Of a stretch of 9,731 bases of DNA, positions 6,043-9,731 are shown piece by piece. This stretch comes from an uncultured Duganella sp. GTDB taxonomy: Bacteria > Pseudomonadota > Gammaproteobacteria > Burkholderiales > Burkholderiaceae. Both the position numbers and the translations under genes were made by a program. Position 1 is the stretch's first letter. Each line of letters starts with the position of its first letter. Where the stretch lies: NCBI GenBank assembly GCA_946482335.1, contig CAMLRG010000207.1:1-9731 (forward strand), in the 5' to 3' direction. The notes under the pieces are model-generated. The model was given only the letters and a program-made list of their open reading frames with translations, ran no database searches and had not been told where the DNA came from.

Positions 6043-7568
6043 GCCGGCAGCAGGCGCCCGGACAGGCGCTTGTAGACGTCGCGGGCGCGCTGCTCGATCG
6101 AGGCGTCGAGGCCGGACTGCGTGAGCAGGGTCAGGCCATTGGTGTCCGACAGTACGCCGGGCGTCAGCACCAGCCGGTCGGCGCGCTTCTGCACCAGCAG
6201 CGGCACGCTGCAAGGTTCCAGCAACTGCGCCAGCACCACATTGTGCGAAGACACCAGCACGGTACCGCGCGCGGCCAGCTGTTCCAGCACCGCCGCGGCG
6301 GCGGAAACCGATTCAAGATGGTTGGTGCCGCGGAATATCTCGTCGATGATGAAGATGGCGCGTTGTGGTTCCCTTGCCAGTGCAAGCAATTCCTGCGCGC
6401 GGCGCAGCTCGGACTGATACAGGCTTTCCCCGCTCTCGAGCGCATCTTCATTCTGCATGCTGGCGTACACCGGCAGGTGGGGGACGCGTGCCACCTGGGC
6501 GTAGCAAAAGCCGAAGGCGCGTGCGGCCAGCAGGTTCAGGCCGACGGTGCGCAACAGGGTGCTCTTGCCGATGCCATTCTGGCCGCTGATGAACGCGCTC
6601 TTGCCTTCCAGCGACAAATCCAGCGCCTGCGCGTCGGCCAGCAGCGGATGCTGCACGGCCTGGAATTGGATTTCCTGCTCCCAGCCCTCCTGCGCCCAGC
6701 ACCATTGCCGTTGCGTGGCCAGGTGGCGTGCCAGCGCCAGGTCGGCATCCAGGTTGGCGACCAGCAGGTAGCTCTCGCGCAGGAAGGCGGCGTGCTCGCG
6801 GACCAGCGTGCGCGTGGCGAAGTAATGCTTCAGGTTGGCCTGCATGACCCAGTCGGCGTACTCGGTCGCGCCCGGGGCGGTGGTCCAGGCGCTGCGGGCC
6901 AGCCTGGCGCGCAGTTGGGCGGCCTGCGCGGCGCCGGGGGCTCCTTCTTGCTGGCTGTGGACGTACAGCTGCAGTTGCAGTGCCTCGGCGACGGACTCCC
7001 ATTGCTGCATGCGCCAGTGGCAGGCGACCTGGATCGCCATCAGCAACAGGGACAGCACGACGGTCGGCACCAGGGCGGCCGGCCAGAAGAAGCTCGCGGC
7101 GGCGCTGGCAAGGAAAGCCAGCGGCAAGGCCCAGAGGCAGGCCGACCAGCGCGGCACGGGCGCCAGCGGCGAGGCGGCAGGCGGTGCGCCCGTGCCGGCG
7201 CGGGCGCCGTCCGTGCCGGCGTCCGCCGCGGGCAGGAACAGCGACGCCGTGACTTCCGCCCTGGCCTTGCGCAAAGGCGCGAGCTGGGTGGTGAGGCGCT
7301 CGCGCGTCGCGCTGTCCGCCAGCAGCGAGCGCACGCGCGCGAACGGTTCCGCTGACGCCCCGGCCGCGCCGCCCGCTGCCGCCATCCCGCGCCGCAGCCG
7401 CCGGTACAGCATCTGGCGGCCAAAAATGCTGGCGCCGTCGCCGGCTTGCGCCAGGTAGGCGGGCAGCAGCAAGTCCTGCCAGGTCTGCTCGTCGACGACC
7501 CCATTGCCGGCGGCGCCAGCCAGCTCGTCGTACTGCGTCACAGCGCTTTCCGGGAACGGATACTCCAC
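6039..7568 (-). CDS. Membrane-anchored MutS-like ATPase
   Basis: This 509-residue protein ends in a MutS-type ABC ATPase domain but lacks the mismatch-recognition and connector domains of MutS (usually above 850 residues). Walker A is GQNGIGKST (329-337), Walker B IFIIDE (405-410), followed by FRGTN (412-416, equivalent to GRGTS in MutS), and a SSHN motif with His442 at the switch position. Two hydrophobic segments (about 143-161 and 164-182) make it a membrane protein; helical arms occupy about 190-285, resembling the MutS lever. I choose GTG at 7568 because AAGGAG (7576-7581) lies 7 nt upstream; the longer frame to 7664 would include the probable -10 element. In MutS-like proteins this ATPase acts as a dimer; the membrane-bound members have no established function that I know, and a mismatch-repair role is unlikely. 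The gene is divergent from the exporter operon. Confidence 0.85.
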   Translation of the reverse strand: MEYPFPESAVTQYDELAGAAGNGVVDEQTWQDLLLPAYLAQAGDGASIFGRQMLYRRLRRGMAAAGGAAGASAEPFARVRSLLADSATRERLTTQLAPLRKARAEVTASLFLPAADAGTDGARAGTGAPPAASPLAPVPRWSACLWALPLAFLASAAASFFWPAALVPTVVLSLLLMAIQVACHWRMQQWESVAEALQLQLYVHSQQEGAPGAAQAAQLRARLARSAWTTAPGATEYADWVMQANLKHYFATRTLVREHAAFLRESYLLVANLDADLALARHLATQRQWCWAQEGWEQEIQFQAVQHPLLADAQALDLSLEGKSAFISGQNGIGKSTLLRTVGLNLLAARAFGFCYAQVARVPHLPVYASMQNEDALESGESLYQSELRRAQELLALAREPQRAIFIIDEIFRGTNHLESVSAAAAVLEQLAARGTVLVSSHNVVLAQLLEPCSVPLLVQKRADRLVLTPGVLSDTNGLTLLTQSGLDASIEQRARDVYKRLSGRLLPA

Positions 7569-7601
7569 AGAACCACTCCTTGCCACAAAGATAAGCCCAT
7601 A

Positions 7602-7607
7602 AGTATA
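7602..7607 (-). promoter_or_regulatory. Candidate -10 element for the MutS-like gene
   Basis: On the minus strand TATACT matches the sigma-70 -10 consensus at five of six positions. A start near 7595 would give a leader of about 27 nt to the GTG start at 7568, enough to include AAGGAG. No good -35 is present: TTGTTT lies only 14 nt upstream. If real, the promoter is weak or needs an activator. Confidence 0.35.
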
Positions 7608-7647
7608 GCCGCTTACCAAAAAAACAAGTAGCGCCGCACACGGCCGG

Positions 7648-7703
7648 GCGGACGGAGCGGACACGGTGGACGGTCGCGGACAGCCGGCGCAGCCGAATGG
7701 ACG
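7648..7703 (+). promoter_or_regulatory. Phased GGAC repeats, candidate activator-binding sites
   Basis: The motif G(C/T)GGAC recurs at 7648, 7657, 7666 and 7676, and a fifth GGAC core lies at 7699. The cores are 9, 9, 10 and 21 bp apart, close to one or two helical turns, so they would face nearly the same side of the DNA. They lie about 55-105 bp upstream of the predicted sigma-54 start site, where enhancer-binding activators usually bind. No activator gene is in the window, so the protein is unknown. Confidence 0.5.
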
Positions 7704-7710
7704 CCATAAA

Positions 7711-7723
7711 AATCAATCACTTA
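7711..7723 (+). promoter_or_regulatory. IHF-binding site
   Basis: The 13 bp AATCAATCACTTA fit the IHF consensus WATCAANNNNTTR at every defined position. The site lies between the phased repeats and the -24/-12 promoter, in a locally A/T-rich stretch of an otherwise GC-rich region. DNA bending here would bring an upstream activator to sigma-54 polymerase, the standard use of IHF at such promoters. Confidence 0.6.
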
Positions 7724-7728
7724 GCAAT

Positions 7729-7744
7729 TGGCACACTTCATGCA
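7729..7744 (+). promoter_or_regulatory. Sigma-54 (-24/-12) promoter of the exporter operon
   Basis: TGGCAC (7729-7734) and ATGCA (7740-7744) match the sigma-54 consensus TGGCACG-N4-TTGCW; the invariant GG (7730-7731) and GC (7742-7743) have the required 10 bp between them. Transcription should start near 7755, leaving a 31 nt leader to the adaptor ATG. No sigma-70 promoter of comparable quality is seen for this operon. Confidence 0.7.
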
Positions 7745-7785
7745 TTAGCAAGATTGACCAAATCACCAACCCAGGACACAAGAAC

Positions 7786-9051
7786 ATGATTCGCGACACT
7801 TCCCACCAGGACCAAGTGATTGCCGCCCCCGCCAGCCGCGTCCCGCGCCGCAACGTGCTGCTGCTGGCGGGTGGCGTGGCGCTGGCTGCCGCGGCCTACG
7901 GGCTGCTGCAAGGCTGGAGCGGCAGCGAGCAATCGGTCAGCGCCGCCCGCCTGCGCGTGGCCGAAGTCACGCGCGGCACCCTGATCCGCGACGCCGCCGT
8001 CAATGGCCGCATCGTGGCCGCCGTCAGCCCGACCCTGTATTCGACCTCCACCTCCACCGTGGAGCTGAAAGTCCATGCCGGCGACACCGTCAAGAAGGGC
8101 CAGGTGCTGGCCGTGCTGGAATCGCCCGACCTGACCGACGAACTGAAAAAGGAACAGACCCTGTTCAACGAGCTGCAAGCCGAAGTCGCGCGCCAGCAGA
8201 TCCTGGCGCGCAAGCAGAAACTGGCCGCCCAGCGCGAAGCCGACACCGCCGAAATCGAGCGCGTCTCCGCCATGCGCACGCTGCAGCGCTACGAAGGCGT
8301 GTCGAACGAAGGCATCATCGCCAAGATCGACCTGCAAAAAGCCAAGGATGCCGTGGCTGCCGCCGACATCCGCGCCAAACACACCAAACAGGCTGCGGAA
8401 CTGGAGGGCGACAACGTGTCGCTGGAACTGAAAACCAAGACCGCCCAGATGGAGCGCCAGAAGCTGTCGCTGGCCAATGCCCAGCGCCGCGTCGACGAAC
8501 TGACCGTGCGCGCGCCGGTCGACGGCTTCATCGGCACGCTGTCGGTGGCCAACCGCAGCGTGGTGCAGGCCAATACGCCGCTCATGACGCTGGTCGACCT
8601 GTCGCAGCTCGAAGTCGAACTGGAAGTGCCGGAAACCTATGTCAACGACCTGGGCCTGGGCATGACCGCCGAAATCGAAGTGGCCGGCGTGAAGACCAAG
8701 GGCAAGCTGTCGGCCCTGTCGCCGGAGGTGGTGAGAAACCAGGTGCTGGCACGCGTGCGCTTCGACCAGCAGCCGGAAGGCCTGCGCCAGAGCCAGCGCG
8801 TGTCGGCGCGCCTGCTGATCGACGAAAAGCCGAACGTGCTGATGGTGCCGCGCGGCCCCTTCGTCGAATCGGAAGGCGGCCGGTATGCCTACCTGGTGCA
8901 GGACGGCATCGCCGTGCGCACGCAGGTGCAGCTGGGCGCCACCAGCGTGGCCGCCGTGGAAATCGTCAATGGCTTGAAACAGGGCGACAGGATCGTGATC
9001 GCCGGTACCGAAAACTTCGAGAACGCCAAGCGCGTTTCGATCAACAAATAA
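7786..9051 (+). CDS. Periplasmic adaptor of a tripartite exporter (MacA/HlyD family)
   Basis: This 421-residue membrane-fusion protein would link an inner-membrane ABC transporter to a TolC-like outer-membrane channel. An N-terminal membrane anchor (about 22-42, RRNVLLLAGGVALAAAAYGL) follows a short cytoplasmic tail with no lipobox. The first half of the biotinyl-lipoyl domain is at about 92-113 (VELKVHAGDTVKKGQVLAVL). A long alpha-helical hairpin rich in Gln, Lys and Glu runs about 115-240, and the second lipoyl half is at about 241-260 (VRAPVDGFIG). Beta-barrel and membrane-proximal domains follow to the C-terminus. The ATG at 7786 has AGGA 9 nt upstream and lies 31 nt after the predicted sigma-54 start; the open frame extends to 7666 but would run through that promoter. 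The ATPase gene follows after 22 bp, which marks this as an ABC (MacA-type) rather than an RND adaptor. The exported substrate is unknown. Confidence 0.9.
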   Translation: MIRDTSHQDQVIAAPASRVPRRNVLLLAGGVALAAAAYGLLQGWSGSEQSVSAARLRVAEVTRGTLIRDAAVNGRIVAAVSPTLYSTSTSTVELKVHAGDTVKKGQVLAVLESPDLTDELKKEQTLFNELQAEVARQQILARKQKLAAQREADTAEIERVSAMRTLQRYEGVSNEGIIAKIDLQKAKDAVAAADIRAKHTKQAAELEGDNVSLELKTKTAQMERQKLSLANAQRRVDELTVRAPVDGFIGTLSVANRSVVQANTPLMTLVDLSQLEVELEVPETYVNDLGLGMTAEIEVAGVKTKGKLSALSPEVVRNQVLARVRFDQQPEGLRQSQRVSARLLIDEKPNVLMVPRGPFVESEGGRYAYLVQDGIAVRTQVQLGATSVAAVEIVNGLKQGDRIVIAGTENFENAKRVSINK

Positions 9052-9073
9052 CCTCCAACGGAAAGGGCACGCC

Positions 9074-9731
<658 letters not shown>

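Noticed and set aside
5916..7355. A 479-codon open frame on the plus strand opposite the MutS-like gene
   Set aside because: Low-complexity Gly/Arg/Gln composition with no domain; the minus strand carries Walker motifs and a ribosome-binding site.

Overview
The window looks like chromosomal DNA of a GC-rich betaproteobacterium, most likely Burkholderiales and perhaps Oxalobacteraceae (Massilia/Janthinobacterium/Duganella-like). This rests on the S12, S7 and EF-G sequences, the strong G/C preference at third codon positions, and the style of the neighbouring genes. The genus is inferred from memory and has not been tested by any search.

Layout. (1) 1-1612, minus strand: the promoter-proximal part of the str operon, rpsL - rpsG - fusA. 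EF-G is cut by the left edge. A near-consensus sigma-70 promoter sits about 130 nt upstream of rpsL, and both gene junctions carry stable hairpins. (2) 1706-3562, plus strand: an inner-membrane phosphoethanolamine transferase of the EptA/CptA type, transcribed divergently from the ribosomal operon. (3) 3573-4592, minus strand: an exported alpha/beta hydrolase resembling proline iminopeptidase, convergent with the transferase. (4) 4672-5808, plus strand: a multi-pass DUF1624/HGSNAT-like membrane protein, sharing an 80 bp divergent promoter region with the hydrolase. (5) 5800-6033, minus strand: a small reading frame of lower GC just behind a MutS-like gene, inside a patch of competing inverted repeats. 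(6) 6039-7568, minus strand: a MutS-type ATPase with two transmembrane segments, apparently starting at GTG. (7) 7569-7785: a 217 bp regulatory region with phased GGAC repeats, an exact IHF-consensus match and a -24/-12 (sigma-54) promoter, all pointing right. (8) 7786-9731, plus strand: a MacA/HlyD-like periplasmic adaptor followed after 22 bp by a MacB/LolD-like ABC ATPase that runs off the right edge. FtsX/MacB-type permeases would be expected next.

Apart from the str operon, most of the genes act in or across the cell envelope: lipid headgroup modification, a periplasmic hydrolase, a membrane acyltransferase-like protein and a tripartite export system. They do not form one operon, so a shared function is only a suggestion. 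The most informative non-coding find is the complete sigma-54 control region in front of the exporter. The least understood coding elements are the membrane-anchored MutS-like ATPase and the small, compositionally odd reading frame behind it. I saw no tRNA, rRNA, CRISPR array, insertion sequence or prophage gene.
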